46,915 bases of DNA from Phycisphaerales bacterium (lineage in GTDB: Bacteria > Planctomycetota > Phycisphaerae > Phycisphaerales > SM1A02): the NCBI GenBank assembly GCA_009691785.1, contig SIAM01000015.1, forward strand, positions 1 to 46,915. The letters are read 5' to 3'. Shown here in pieces: positions 1 through 9,106 of this stretch; the first letter of the stretch is position 1; every line of letters starts with the position of its first letter. Position numbers and translations under genes: made by a program. The notes beneath the pieces were generated by a model. It saw nothing but the letters and a program-made list of their open reading frames with translations. It did no database searches and was not told the origin of the DNA.

Positions 1-597
1 CAAGGCGAGTGGGTTGCCATACTTGGCTCATCTGGCAGCGGAAAAAGCACGCTTTTGCACTTGCTTGGCTTGCTTGACGAGTGCGACGCGGACTCCGGCG
101 GCGTGTGGTTTGATGGCAATCCAGTGGCCGACTTGAAGTTTTCCGCGCGCAACGCCTATCGAAATCAAAGCGTGGGATTTGTATTTCAGTTTTATCACTT
201 GCTACCGGAACTGTCCGTGTTGGAGAACGCGCTTTTACCCAACATGGTCAACGCCGGCATACATTGGTGGTTTGGACAGCGCGCGCCAGCGCAACAGCAC
301 GCCACTGAATTGCTCGACGCGTTTGGCTTGTCGCATCGACTTTTGCATAAGCCAGCGGAACTTTCTGGTGGCGAGCGCCAACGCGTGGCCATCGCGCGCG
401 CGCTGGCCAATCAACCGCGCGTGCTTCTGGCCGATGAGCCAACCGGAAATCTTGATACAAAAACCGGCTGCGAAATTCTTGACTTGATCGCCGCCAAGCA
501 CCGCAAAGGTTTATCCATTGCCATGGTCACGCATGATCCCGCCGTTGCCGCGCGCGCCGACCGCATTGTGAAATTGGTCGATGGCTGCGTGGCGTAA
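1..597 (+). CDS. ABC transporter ATP-binding protein, LolD/MacB family (5' partial)
   Basis: ATPase subunit of an ABC transporter of the LolD/MacB/FtsE group, which powers lipoprotein release or efflux from the inner membrane. The frame is open from base 1, so the start lies outside the window. Visible motifs are Walker A GSSGSGKST (bases 25-51), a Q-loop region FVFQFYHLLPELSVLENALLP-like stretch typical of LolD, the ABC signature LSGGERQRVAIARAL, Walker B VLLADEPTGNLD and the switch histidine in VTHD. The gene ends with TAA TAA. The permease partner would lie upstream and is not visible, so LolD cannot be separated from a MacB-type efflux ATPase. It converges with the next gene; no terminator hairpin was seen in the 58-bp gap. 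Confidence 0.93.
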   Translation, partial: QGEWVAILGSSGSGKSTLLHLLGLLDECDADSGGVWFDGNPVADLKFSARNAYRNQSVGFVFQFYHLLPELSVLENALLPNMVNAGIHWWFGQRAPAQQHATELLDAFGLSHRLLHKPAELSGGERQRVAIARALANQPRVLLADEPTGNLDTKTGCEILDLIAAKHRKGLSIAMVTHDPAVAARADRIVKLVDGCVA

Positions 598-655
598 TAA
601 TTCACAATTATTTTTGAACGCCGAAAAAATAAAATTCACCGCGCGTCAAACCAAT

Positions 656-2053
656 TCAATCACGCGCTCTGTACCGCGACTTGACAACCCGTCCCAGCTG
701 CGCGCTGTTCCAGCCAAATCGTTTTACGAGCGCTTCTTCCCATGGAATTCCCGATTTGACATCCTTCACCCACTCTCCAAACCCCACACGATTGGTTTGC
801 ATTAAAAGATCCACCGTGAGATATCCAATCGCATAGCCAATGGCGTTGTCTCCGGGCCAAGAACCATTCTCATAATTCATTTCAAGCACGGTTGCCACAT
901 TATTGGTTCCACTTCGAATCCATTGCAAACCTTGCGGTTTGCGATCGCCCTTGGTTGTGGAGTTTGGAAAACTTTCGGCGGCCACATATTCCGCGTAGCC
1001 CTCGTCGGCCCACGAGGGAAGACGCGCGGGCGAACCATACCGATGCATGAATCCATGCGATGCCTCATGAACCAAGGTCGCCATGAAACGATTGGCGTCC
1101 TCGCATTTATACGCCGATACAACAACTTTGGGACCGACCATGTGGCACAAACCAATCGCGCCGGGCGGCGGCATGGAATTGAACGCCGCCATTTCAATGG
1201 CGCGGTAATGCGCCTCCGTGGCGGAAATAATCACCACTGCTTTGCCGTGGAAAATATTCAGGCCAACTGGAAGCGCGAACATCTTGGCCACGGTTTCATA
1301 CATGTCGTCCATGCGTTGCGCCAAATCTTTGGTCTCAGCAAGTGGTAAATCAGCGTATAAAACCCAGTACTTTGCCTCCACAATCGAGTAGCGCAAATTG
1401 ACTTGCTTCAACCACAGATCCGCATCCGCCTTCATGGCGGTCAAGGCTTCCGCGCGCTGCGCGTCGGTGGCCACGCTCCAAGGCTGCGCGGGGGGTGCGT
1501 CGGGCGCAACACTTTTAGGCTGGGCGTCGGTGGCCACGCTTGCAGGCTTCGCGCTGGGCGCCGGATCTTTTTTCGTCGGCGCGTTGGCGCCAACCGTCTT
1601 GGCTTGAAAATCTTTTTCCGCGGCCATGCGGCGATCTTCAATCACCTTGCGTCTAGATTCGGCGACTTCCGCGCGCAGAGCCACCACCTCCGGGGCCAGC
1701 GCTCTATCTCGACGAATTGCGTCGCGAATTGCGGCCTCGGCTAATTTGTCGGCGCCTTGCAAAGTGAACAACATGCGCGCCAACTGGATGTACTGCGAAC
1801 CTTGTTTCCAATCCATTAATTTTCGGCACAGGCGATTGGCGTCGTCAGGTTTGAAATTGCTCCACGGCGCTTGCCCGAATGATCCCTCAATGCCGGCGAA
1901 ATCCCATTTGGAAATTGTTCCCTTGAGTGCCTCGCCCGTGATTAACTTCACCTTCCACGGAAGTGGTGGCTCCACTACGCCTTGGGCATGCGCTGAAGTC
2001 CATGAAACTGCTGCAAATACCAACAAAATCAAGAATAGTTCAAATCTGCTCAT
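656..2053 (-). CDS. Secreted gluzincin-like metallopeptidase domain protein
   Basis: Protein of 465 aa with an N-terminal signal peptide (hydrophobic residues about 4-20, then AHAQG) and therefore probably periplasmic or exported. The C-terminal half carries HEASH (the HExxH zinc site) followed about 20 residues later by WADEGYAEY, whose Glu fits the third zinc ligand of gluzincins such as the DUF1570/peptidase-MA-like families common in planctomycetes. The N-terminal part (about 25-60) resembles a small beta domain. The middle is an Ala/Pro-rich linker containing SVATDAQ twice, encoded by a 17-bp DNA direct repeat (1461-1477 and 1524-1540). No substrate can be assigned. The ATG has no ribosome-binding site but a TACTTT hexamer ends 8 nt upstream, suggesting a leaderless message. 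Confidence 0.8.
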   Translation of the reverse strand: MSRFELFLILLVFAAVSWTSAHAQGVVEPPLPWKVKLITGEALKGTISKWDFAGIEGSFGQAPWSNFKPDDANRLCRKLMDWKQGSQYIQLARMLFTLQGADKLAEAAIRDAIRRDRALAPEVVALRAEVAESRRKVIEDRRMAAEKDFQAKTVGANAPTKKDPAPSAKPASVATDAQPKSVAPDAPPAQPWSVATDAQRAEALTAMKADADLWLKQVNLRYSIVEAKYWVLYADLPLAETKDLAQRMDDMYETVAKMFALPVGLNIFHGKAVVIISATEAHYRAIEMAAFNSMPPPGAIGLCHMVGPKVVVSAYKCEDANRFMATLVHEASHGFMHRYGSPARLPSWADEGYAEYVAAESFPNSTTKGDRKPQGLQWIRSGTNNVATVLEMNYENGSWPGDNAIGYAIGYLTVDLLMQTNRVGFGEWVKDVKSGIPWEEALVKRFGWNSAQLGRVVKSRYRARD

Positions 2054-2061
2054 CCACCACC

Positions 2062-2067
2062 AAAGTA
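2062..2067 (-). promoter_or_regulatory. Putative -10 box, leaderless start of 656-2053 gene
   Basis: TACTTT on the minus strand, 8 nt before the ATG at 2053. It fits the TANNNT -10 pattern found at the same distance before several other genes here. Transcription would begin at or next to the start codon. No clear -35 box. Confidence 0.45.
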
Positions 2068-2132
2068 CTCGGCTACCATCGCCGATGGAAGGTCAATTCC
2101 GCTTTCTGTAGACCATTTTTTAGGAGACTTCG

Positions 2133-4661
2133 ATGTTTGAACGCTTGACGGATCGTGCTCGCAAAGTGATGGCTCTCGCAAATCAAGAGGCCCAACGCTT
2201 CAACCATGAATACATTGGCACCGAGCACATTCTGCTTGGCCTTGTCAAAGAAGGTTCGGGAGTGGGCGCGAATGTTCTGAAGAATCTTGGAATTGATTTG
2301 CGCAAGGTTCGTCTTGAAGTTGAGAAATTGGTCAAGAGTGGACCAGAAATGGTGACCATGGGCAAACTTCCGCAAACTCCGCGCGCCAAGAAAGTGATTG
2401 AGTACGCGATTGAAGAGGCGCGCAATCTCAACCACAATTATGTCGGAACCGAGCATCTGCTGCTTGGCCTATTGCGCGAGCAAGATGGCGTGGCCGCGCA
2501 AGTGTTGTTGAATCTTGGCATGAAACTGGAAGAAGTCCGCGAAGAAGTGCTGAATTTGCTTGGCGCGGGCGGTGACAGCGAGCAGGAAAATCCGCAGCAA
2601 GCAGAGGCGGCGGCGGAGCCTGGTTCCGGCGATGCGCCGGCGGCAACTGGTCGCCGTGGCAAAAGCAAGACCCCCGCTCTTGATTCATTCGGCCGCGATC
2701 TCACCGAGCTCGCGCGCGCTGGCGAACTTGATCCGGTCATAGGTCGTTTCAGTGAAATTGAAAGATTGGTTCAGGTGTTGTGTCGACGCACCAAGAACAA
2801 TCCCGTGCTTCTTGGCGAGGCTGGCGTTGGCAAGACGGCGATTGTTGAAGGTCTTGCGCAGCAAATTATTTCGCAAGAAGTTCCAGACCTCTTGCATGAC
2901 AAGCGACTTGTCGTGCTGGACTTGGCCATGATGGTGGCGGGAACCAAGTACCGCGGTCAATTTGAGGAGCGCATCAAGGCCGTGATGAACGAAGTGCGAC
3001 GCGCCAAGAACATTATTTTGTTCATCGACGAGTTGCACACGCTGGTTGGCGCCGGCGGCGCGGAAGGTGCGATTGACGCCAGCAACGTGCTCAAGCCAGC
3101 GCTTTCGCGCGGAGAAATTCAGTGCATTGGAGCGACCACCTTCGATGAATATCGCAAATACATCGAGAAAGACGCGGCTCTTGAACGCCGCTTCCAATCG
3201 ATCGTCGTGGAGCCGCCAGCACCAGAACAGGCCTACGAAATTCTCAAGGGCTTGCAGGAAAAATACGCCACGCATCACCGCGTGAAGTATACCGATCAAG
3301 CGCTGCGCGCCGCGGTGGAATTGTCGGGCCGCTACATTCCTGGCCGCGTTCAACCAGATAAAAGCATCGACGTGATTGACGAAGCTGGCGCGCGTCTGCG
3401 TTTGAAGACCATGGCCAAGCCGCCTGATCTTGCGGATTTGGAAACGCGCATCGAGCGCTTGAGCGTTGACAAGGATGACGCCGTGAAGAACGCGGACTAT
3501 GAAAAGGCCGCGGACTTGCGCGATCAAGCCGAGAAACTTCGCAAGGAAAAAGAGAAGTTGCAACAAGGCTGGCGCGACCGCATGAACGAGACCACGGGAA
3601 CCGTGGATGAGGAAATGATCGCGGAAGTTGTGAGCAAGATGACGGGTGTGCCATTGACGCGCTTGGCCAAGGAAGAAAGCAAGCGATTGCTTCAACTGGA
3701 GGCGGAACTTCACAAGACTGTTGTTGGTCAAGAAGAAGCCGTCAAGACCGTGGCCCGCGCCATTCGCAAGAGTCGCTCTGGTTTGAAAGATCCAAAGCGT
3801 CCAATGGGTTCGTTCTTGTTCCTTGGTCCAACTGGCGTTGGCAAAACGCTTTTGGCCAAAGCCATCGCCGACTTTATGTTTGGCGATCAAGACGCGCTGT
3901 TCACTTTGGACATGAGCGAATACATGGAGAAACACAACGTTTCTCGCTTAATTGGCGCGCCTCCAGGATATGTGGGCTTTGAGGAAGGCGGTCAACTGAC
4001 GGAGCGAATTCGCCGCCGTCCATACGCGGTTGTGTTGCTTGACGAAGTTGAGAAGGCGCATCCAGATGTGTTCAACATGCTTCTGCAAATCATGGAGGAA
4101 GGCCGTCTCACGGATTCATTCGGCCGCCATGTGGACTTCCGCAATTGCATCATCATCATGACCAGCAATCTAGGCGCCGATGTGATCAAGGGCGGCTCCG
4201 CGTTTGGTTTCACCAAGCGCGCCGAAGTGCAGGACTATGAGAAGATGAAGAAGTCGCTCACTAGCGAAGTGGAGCGCTTCTTCCGTCCTGAGTTCGTAAA
4301 TCGTTTGGATGACATGATTGTGTTCCGTCCGCTCATCAAGGACGACTTGAACCAGATCATTGAGTTTGAGTTGAGCAAGTTGCGCAAGCGACTCACCGAG
4401 AAGGGCATGGTGCTGGAGATTGATCAGTTGGCCAAGGACTTCTTGATTGACAAAGGCTACAACCCCGACTTTGGCGCGCGTCCACTGCGTCGCTCTCTGT
4501 CACAATTTGTTGAGGATCCGCTCGCGGAAAATCTGCTCAGCGGCGAGTTCGCTAGCGGCGATGTGATCTTTGTCACCCGAGAGGGCGAGAAGGAGCACTT
4601 GGCATTCAGGGCGCAAAAGCCGACGGAAGTTCCGCCGCCAGTCACGCCCGCCACTGCGTAA
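2133..4661 (+). CDS. clpC: ATP-dependent Clp protease ATP-binding subunit ClpC
   Basis: HSP100 AAA+ unfoldase that feeds substrates to ClpP; in Firmicutes it degrades arginine-phosphorylated proteins delivered by McsB. At 842 aa it is the normal ClpC length. Two N-terminal Clp repeats ([15 protein letters not shown] and [15 protein letters not shown]) are followed by AAA-1 with Walker A GEAGVGKT and IDELHT, a middle domain with a UVR-like segment ([21 protein letters not shown]-like), and AAA-2 with Walker A GPTGVGKT and [11 protein letters not shown]. An AGGAG ribosome-binding site (2122-2126) sits 6 nt before the ATG, so this gene is leadered, unlike many neighbours. mcsA/mcsB are 12 kb away rather than in the Firmicutes-style ctsR-mcsA-mcsB-clpC operon. 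A strong terminator follows. Confidence 0.98.
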   Translation: MFERLTDRARKVMALANQEAQRFNHEYIGTEHILLGLVKEGSGVGANVLKNLGIDLRKVRLEVEKLVKSGPEMVTMGKLPQTPRAKKVIEYAIEEARNLNHNYVGTEHLLLGLLREQDGVAAQVLLNLGMKLEEVREEVLNLLGAGGDSEQENPQQAEAAAEPGSGDAPAATGRRGKSKTPALDSFGRDLTELARAGELDPVIGRFSEIERLVQVLCRRTKNNPVLLGEAGVGKTAIVEGLAQQIISQEVPDLLHDKRLVVLDLAMMVAGTKYRGQFEERIKAVMNEVRRAKNIILFIDELHTLVGAGGAEGAIDASNVLKPALSRGEIQCIGATTFDEYRKYIEKDAALERRFQSIVVEPPAPEQAYEILKGLQEKYATHHRVKYTDQALRAAVELSGRYIPGRVQPDKSIDVIDEAGARLRLKTMAKPPDLADLETRIERLSVDKDDAVKNADYEKAADLRDQAEKLRKEKEKLQQGWRDRMNETTGTVDEEMIAEVVSKMTGVPLTRLAKEESKRLLQLEAELHKTVVGQEEAVKTVARAIRKSRSGLKDPKRPMGSFLFLGPTGVGKTLLAKAIADFMFGDQDALFTLDMSEYMEKHNVSRLIGAPPGYVGFEEGGQLTERIRRRPYAVVLLDEVEKAHPDVFNMLLQIMEEGRLTDSFGRHVDFRNCIIIMTSNLGADVIKGGSAFGFTKRAEVQDYEKMKKSLTSEVERFFRPEFVNRLDDMIVFRPLIKDDLNQIIEFELSKLRKRLTEKGMVLEIDQLAKDFLIDKGYNPDFGARPLRRSLSQFVEDPLAENLLSGEFASGDVIFVTREGEKEHLAFRAQKPTEVPPPVTPATA

Positions 4662-4684
4662 ATCACGGTATTTGTTGCTATTTC

Positions 4685-4720
4685 AAACCGCGCTTCCTTC
4701 ACACGAAGCGCGGTTTTTCT
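4685..4720. terminator. Rho-independent terminator after clpC
   Basis: A perfect 12-bp inverted repeat, AAACCGCGCTTC (4685-4696) and GAAGCGCGGTTT (4705-4716), with an 8-nt loop is followed on the plus strand by TTCTTT. It lies just past the clpC stop and just before the 3' end of the convergent gene at 4722, so it may serve both strands, although the minus-strand U-tract is weaker. Confidence 0.9.
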
Positions 4721-4721
4721 T

Positions 4722-5369
4722 TCAGCGAATGCTGCCCAACTTCATGCCCGTCGGAGTGGCCTCAAAGTCAATCACAGTGAATCGGTAACTTCTTCGAAGT
4801 GAGGAATCAAGTTGGGCGGTGAGATGCGTGTCGTCACGTTTACGAATCGTGACATGGCCGTTCTTCATATTGATCTTCATGCAATTCAAAGTGGCCATGA
4901 CTTCTTTGCGGTTGGTCTCGCAGAAGGTCTTAAAATACTTCATGCCGCCACGTGGTTCCAGATCTTTTTTGGCTTGCGTGGAAACAAGTTGGTTCCACAT
5001 CAAATCGTATTCCTCATTTCGGACGCACTCCAGCATGTGATCCACGACCTGTTCTGGAAATGTCGCTTGCAAGACCACATCACCATTGGCTTTTTTTTCA
5101 CGCAAGTCAATCATGGGTTGCGCAGGATCTATTTGAGCGGAGGTGTCGGAAGCATGTGCCTCATCCTTGTCCCGGCGCTTTGATGAGTAAATCACTTTGG
5201 TTCCATCCGGCTTGATGTATGTTTCGTCAACTGGTCTCCTAATCGAGTCCGCCTCGGACTGCGAGCGGTAGTGATACTCGGTTCGTTCTTGGGCGCATCC
5301 ACATTGAATAATGTTCGCACCGCTGACAATTACAAACCTGAATAAAAACAAGCTGAATTTCATGTTCAT
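4722..5369 (-). CDS. Unknown exported, possibly lipid-anchored protein
   Basis: Unrecognised protein of about 215 aa. It starts with a short hydrophobic segment (FSLFLFRFVIVSGANII) followed by QCGC, which looks like an export signal with a possible though non-canonical lipobox. The rest is soluble and charged, with no motif I recognise; the C-terminal part (about 110-215) could be an NTF2-like or SnoaL-like small domain, but this is a guess. The start at 5369 is chosen because its ATG overlaps the nadB stop as ATGA, giving translational coupling; a longer open frame upstream to 5441 would lie inside nadB. It is the last gene of the TolB-like/nadB operon. Confidence 0.65.
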   Translation of the reverse strand: MNMKFSLFLFRFVIVSGANIIQCGCAQERTEYHYRSQSEADSIRRPVDETYIKPDGTKVIYSSKRRDKDEAHASDTSAQIDPAQPMIDLREKKANGDVVLQATFPEQVVDHMLECVRNEEYDLMWNQLVSTQAKKDLEPRGGMKYFKTFCETNRKEVMATLNCMKINMKNGHVTIRKRDDTHLTAQLDSSLRRSYRFTVIDFEATPTGMKLGSIR

Positions 5370-7036
5370 ACTTTTGTGGCTTGGGTATGCGCCACCGCCC
5401 CAAGCGCTTTCCAATGAAAGTCCTCGCGAGTCTTGTTCCAAGTAAAATGCCCCTCAAGTTCGCTATCCAACTTTGGTCGATCAATACGCGTGTGCGTACC
5501 GCGACTTTCATTGCGCGCAAGGGCGGCCATCACCATCAAGCGCGCGCTGGTCAGCATGTTCTGCGTTTCCCAACCCATTGGATCATCAAAGACACTATCA
5601 AATGCGTAGCGTCCCCAAAACGAAAACATTTCCAGCATGTCGCTTAATTTTGTCGAGTTGCGTTCAATACCAACATTGCGCCACATGGCACTGCGCAAAC
5701 TACTGCGCACATCCGCCAAGTCCAACTCGCCACGCTCAGGACGCTCCACTTCGTGCGTCAAGGGAACAGGCATTGCCGGTTGGAGTGCGTCCATGTGGAT
5801 GGCCTGCGACGTGCGGCGACCAAAGACAAGTCCCTCCAGCAAACTGTTGCTAGCCAATCGATTGGCGCCATGCACGCCAGTCGCCGCGCATTCGCCGCAG
5901 GCATACAACGCGGCAACGCTGGTGCGCCCATGCAAATCTGTTTCAACGCCGCCAATGGAATAATGCGCGGCTGGATGAACGGGAATAAGACTGCGTCCGC
6001 CGTCCAAACCAAACCCAGCCAACATGTGCGAAAGCCCTGGAAAACGCTTGGAAAACCCAGTGGACCCCATGCACCGCGCGTCCAACCACACATGGGACTC
6101 GCCGCTCTTGGCCAAGTGCCGCACGATGGCGCGGCTTACAACGTCGCGCGGCGCAAGGTCGGCAAGTTCATGCAAATTTTGCATGATCGATTCGCCTTCT
6201 CGATCGACCAACTTTGCGCCCTCACCTCGAACCGCCTCGCTGATCAAGTGGCGCGGCGCACCAGCGACATACAGCGTTGTTGGATGGAATTGCATGAACT
6301 CCAGATCGGTCACGGTGGCTCCGGCTCGCCACGCCATGGACACGCCATCGCCTGTTGCAACTTTTGGATTGCTGGTCTCGCGAAAAATTTGTCCACAGCC
6401 CCCGCTGGCCAATACCGTGGCCTTAGCCCAAATAATTTGCAAGCCATGACGCGGATGCCACGTCAGCACACCTGTGGCGCGGCGTTGACCTTTGCGTTGA
6501 TCCATTAAAATATCGATTGCAAAGCAGCGATCAAACACGCGCACGCGACGCTGCTGGCGAACTTTCTCAACAAGGCAACGCGCCAATTCGACACCAGTCG
6601 CGTCACCATCGCTGTGAATAATTCTGTGACAATGATGACCGCCTTCAAGACCCAGCTCGGGCTGGCCTCTGTCGTCGCGGTCCACGCGCATTCCCCATCT
6701 GAGAAGTTGCGCAATTTCTAAAGGGCCTTCCTCCACCAACGCGCGCACCGCGTTGGATTCACACAAACCGGCGCCCGCTTCTAAAGTGTCTTGAATGTGG
6801 TCATTTATGCTGTCTTTTTCGTTCATGACGGCGGCTATTCCGCCTTGGGCCCACGAGGTGTTTGATACATCAATTGACTCCTTGGCCAACACAATCACAT
6901 CACTGTGTTGCGCGGCTTCAATGGCGGCGCGCAAACCCGCTACGCCCGCGCCCACAATCACAATATCGGTGAATATTTGCGGCAATAACGCCGAGCGAAA
7001 TGGAATCAACATTTCTCGTTCGTGATAGGAATTCAT
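5366..7036 (-). CDS. nadB: L-aspartate oxidase NadB
   Basis: FAD enzyme that oxidises L-aspartate to iminoaspartate, the first step of bacterial de novo NAD synthesis. Length is 556 aa (normal is about 530-550). The N-terminal dinucleotide fold DIVIVGAGVAGLRAA binds FAD; SWAQGGIAAV, HCHRIIHSDGD, HPAAHYSIGGV and GECAATGVHGANRLASNSL are the conserved blocks of the fumarate reductase/NadB family, including the active-site His region. The usual partners nadA and nadC are not in the window. Both ends are translationally coupled by ATGA overlaps, upstream to a TolB-like propeller protein and downstream to an exported protein, an unusual neighbourhood for nadB. Confidence 0.96.
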   Translation of the reverse strand: MNSYHEREMLIPFRSALLPQIFTDIVIVGAGVAGLRAAIEAAQHSDVIVLAKESIDVSNTSWAQGGIAAVMNEKDSINDHIQDTLEAGAGLCESNAVRALVEEGPLEIAQLLRWGMRVDRDDRGQPELGLEGGHHCHRIIHSDGDATGVELARCLVEKVRQQRRVRVFDRCFAIDILMDQRKGQRRATGVLTWHPRHGLQIIWAKATVLASGGCGQIFRETSNPKVATGDGVSMAWRAGATVTDLEFMQFHPTTLYVAGAPRHLISEAVRGEGAKLVDREGESIMQNLHELADLAPRDVVSRAIVRHLAKSGESHVWLDARCMGSTGFSKRFPGLSHMLAGFGLDGGRSLIPVHPAAHYSIGGVETDLHGRTSVAALYACGECAATGVHGANRLASNSLLEGLVFGRRTSQAIHMDALQPAMPVPLTHEVERPERGELDLADVRSSLRSAMWRNVGIERNSTKLSDMLEMFSFWGRYAFDSVFDDPMGWETQNMLTSARLMVMAALARNESRGTHTRIDRPKLDSELEGHFTWNKTREDFHWKALGAVAHTQATKV

Positions 7037-8331
7037 TTGGGTTGCGTGCTGGGGGTTGTCGGGACTGGAATTGTTTTTGAAGTTGTGGTTGATGCTGGCG
7101 TCGAAGCTGTGTCGCTCACAGGCGGAACAATTTCACCAGACAGTAAATCATCCTGCGACATGTTGGCCAGCCAAAGTTGGCTTGAGCGATTAGATCCGCG
7201 TTGGCTTGTCCACATTAATAATTTTCCATTGGGACTCATCGCCGGCAAAAGATCGGCACCCGCCCCATGCGTCACCCGGCGCGGTTGAGCAAGTGGCGCC
7301 GTGCGATCGGTGGGAACAGGCACGGCCAAAATTTCATAATTGTCATGGCCCACGCGGCTTGACGCGTAGACAATCACCTTGCCATTGGGTGAAAAATACG
7401 GAGCCCAATTCACGGCGCCATCATTGGTCACGGCCAATGGTTCGCCAATTCCAACCACCGCTCCCGCAGCATCAAACACCACTTCTGCAATGAAAATTTG
7501 AAGTAAATTGTCGGCATTTCTGTCAGCTCGCCACACAATTTTCTTTCCATCTGGGCTAAAAAAACCGCCGCCGTCATAGCCGGGCAACGCAGTGAGCCGC
7601 GTTATTTTTTTCGTGGCAAGATCCATGGCGTACAAATCGCCGTCGCCACTTACAAGAGTTGTGTAAAGCAGCGTGCGCCCATCTGGGCTTGTGGAACATT
7701 CGGCGGTGTATGCCTTGCCATCACCCACAAGTGGTTTGAAACTGTCTGCTGTGATGTCTTTGGCGCTTAAATCCAATTCCACCACGCGCATCTCAGGCGG
7801 AAAACTCCAGCGGTAATTTCGTGTGCCGCGTTGATAGCCCGGCGTCTCTTGCTTTGCGGGCGGAGTGATGGTGCTCGCAAAAATCAACTTGTTGGGATCG
7901 GTCGGATGAAACCAACCACATGTGTTGGCGCTCCCAATTGGACTGATGCGGCGAATGTGTTTCAAGCGATAGCGTCGTTGATCCGAACCAAATGATTGCC
8001 CCTTACCCTCATCGCGCAATTGCGCCACATACATGCTGTAATACTCGCTTTCAGGATTGCCTTGCGCGTCGCACTCTATGGCTTGAAAAACAATTTGCGT
8101 TGCGTCCGAATTAAAGTAGGCCTCTCCCGCTTTGACAAAGCGCTCGGCAAGCGTGAGTTGCATCTGATGCGACAACAATCCCTCATACTTGCGCCAATCG
8201 AGAGATTCTTTCTGTTGGGGTGTCGACTCACCTTTGGAAACTTGGGTGGGCGGCGCCACGGCTTCGCCCTTGGGGTCGGTGGTGGAAAGCGTTTGCGCCA
8301 AGGCGCACATGAGAAGAATGAACATTGCCAT
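7033..8331 (-). CDS. TolB-like beta-propeller (PD40) secreted protein
   Basis: Secreted protein of about 432 aa with a signal peptide at the N-terminus (MAMFILLMCALAQTLS). It contains at least four PD40/WD40-like blades recognisable by SPDGR, SPDGKKIVW, SPNGKVIVYAS and SPNGKLLMW, as in TolB and DPP-like propellers. It probably forms a periplasmic propeller for protein interaction; no catalytic domain is visible. I prefer the ATG at 8331 over the TTG at 8340 because a TACACT hexamer ends 8 nt upstream, matching the leaderless pattern of other first genes. It leads the operon with nadB (ATGA overlap). The C-terminus is Thr/Ser/Pro-rich. Confidence 0.8.
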   Translation of the reverse strand: MAMFILLMCALAQTLSTTDPKGEAVAPPTQVSKGESTPQQKESLDWRKYEGLLSHQMQLTLAERFVKAGEAYFNSDATQIVFQAIECDAQGNPESEYYSMYVAQLRDEGKGQSFGSDQRRYRLKHIRRISPIGSANTCGWFHPTDPNKLIFASTITPPAKQETPGYQRGTRNYRWSFPPEMRVVELDLSAKDITADSFKPLVGDGKAYTAECSTSPDGRTLLYTTLVSGDGDLYAMDLATKKITRLTALPGYDGGGFFSPDGKKIVWRADRNADNLLQIFIAEVVFDAAGAVVGIGEPLAVTNDGAVNWAPYFSPNGKVIVYASSRVGHDNYEILAVPVPTDRTAPLAQPRRVTHGAGADLLPAMSPNGKLLMWTSQRGSNRSSQLWLANMSQDDLLSGEIVPPVSDTASTPASTTTSKTIPVPTTPSTQPK

Positions 8332-8339
8332 AATCTTCA

Positions 8340-8345
8340 AGTGTA
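8340..8345 (-). promoter_or_regulatory. Putative -10 box of the TolB-like/nadB operon
   Basis: TACACT on the minus strand with an 8-nt gap to the ATG at 8331; no ribosome-binding site is present. This argues that the mRNA is leaderless and that the TTG at 8340 is not the start. Confidence 0.45.
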
Positions 8346-8422
8346 CGCATTGCCACTTTGCATTTCTGTTGAAGTTTCTGTCGCTTCATTGCGCTTATTC
8401 CCCGCGTCTTTCAGCAATCACC

Positions 8423-9094
8423 ATGAATCAACCCAGCATTTTTAAAGATGGCTTTCGAGTGGTCCACGCACAAGACGATTTTGTGGTGGTGGAAAAAGCT
8501 TCAGGATTGCTTTCGGTTCCAGGCATTGGCGCGCACAACGCGGATTGCTTGGCCACGCGCGTGGCCGCGGTCTTTCCAGGCGCGCGCAATGTGCATCGGT
8601 TGGATCAACACACCAGCGGACTGATTGTCATGGCACTCAATGCGCAAAGTCATCGCGCGCTCAGCATGTTGTTTGAGGCGCGGCGCGTGACCAAGTCCTA
8701 CCACGCCATTGCGTTTGGGCACCCAGAGCAAGACGCCGGTGAAATCAACTTGCCACTGCGCAAAGAGGCCCTTGGAAGCGCGCGCCAAATGGTGTGCCAT
8801 GAACTTGGCAAAGCCAGCGTGACGCGCTGGAAAGTTGAGGCGTTGCTGGATCATGTTCCAACTTCGGTTGCCACCTCAAGCCAACCCTGCCGCTGCACGC
8901 GGTTTCGTTTGCAACCATTGACGGGCCGCAGCCATCAGTTGCGTGTGCATTTGTTGGCGCTTGGCCAACCAATTCTTGGCGATGATTTGTACGCGCCAGA
9001 TGAAGTAAAAACATTCGCGACAAGATTATGTTTGCACGCTAGCGAACTGGCATGGGACAACTACGCGTTCACCGCGGCGCATCCATTTCACTGA
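8423..9094 (+). CDS. RluA-family pseudouridine synthase
   Basis: Isomerises uridine to pseudouridine in 23S rRNA and/or tRNA. The 223-aa protein has no S4 domain, as in RluA/TruC-type members. Motifs are DFVVVEKASGLLSVPG, the catalytic block NVHRLDQHTSGL (Asp in RLD), VTKSYHAI, and GRSHQLRVHLLALGQPILGDDLY near the C-terminus. The start at 8423 (MNQPSIFKDG) is chosen because upstream sequence in the same frame runs into the divergent TolB-like gene and lacks family similarity. Neither a good ribosome-binding site nor a close -10 hexamer is evident. It converges tightly with the squalene-hopene cyclase gene (12-bp gap). Confidence 0.9.
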   Translation: MNQPSIFKDGFRVVHAQDDFVVVEKASGLLSVPGIGAHNADCLATRVAAVFPGARNVHRLDQHTSGLIVMALNAQSHRALSMLFEARRVTKSYHAIAFGHPEQDAGEINLPLRKEALGSARQMVCHELGKASVTRWKVEALLDHVPTSVATSSQPCRCTRFRLQPLTGRSHQLRVHLLALGQPILGDDLYAPDEVKTFATRLCLHASELAWDNYAFTAAHPFH

Positions 9095-9106
9095 TGCAAT
9101 GCCACA

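Noticed and set aside
2685-3935. 416-codon minus-strand open frame
   Set aside because: Antisense shadow of clpC with no recognisable motif.
5753-6508. Long plus-strand open frame of 251 codons
   Set aside because: Antisense to nadB, which has unambiguous family motifs; a shadow frame of the GC-rich coding strand.
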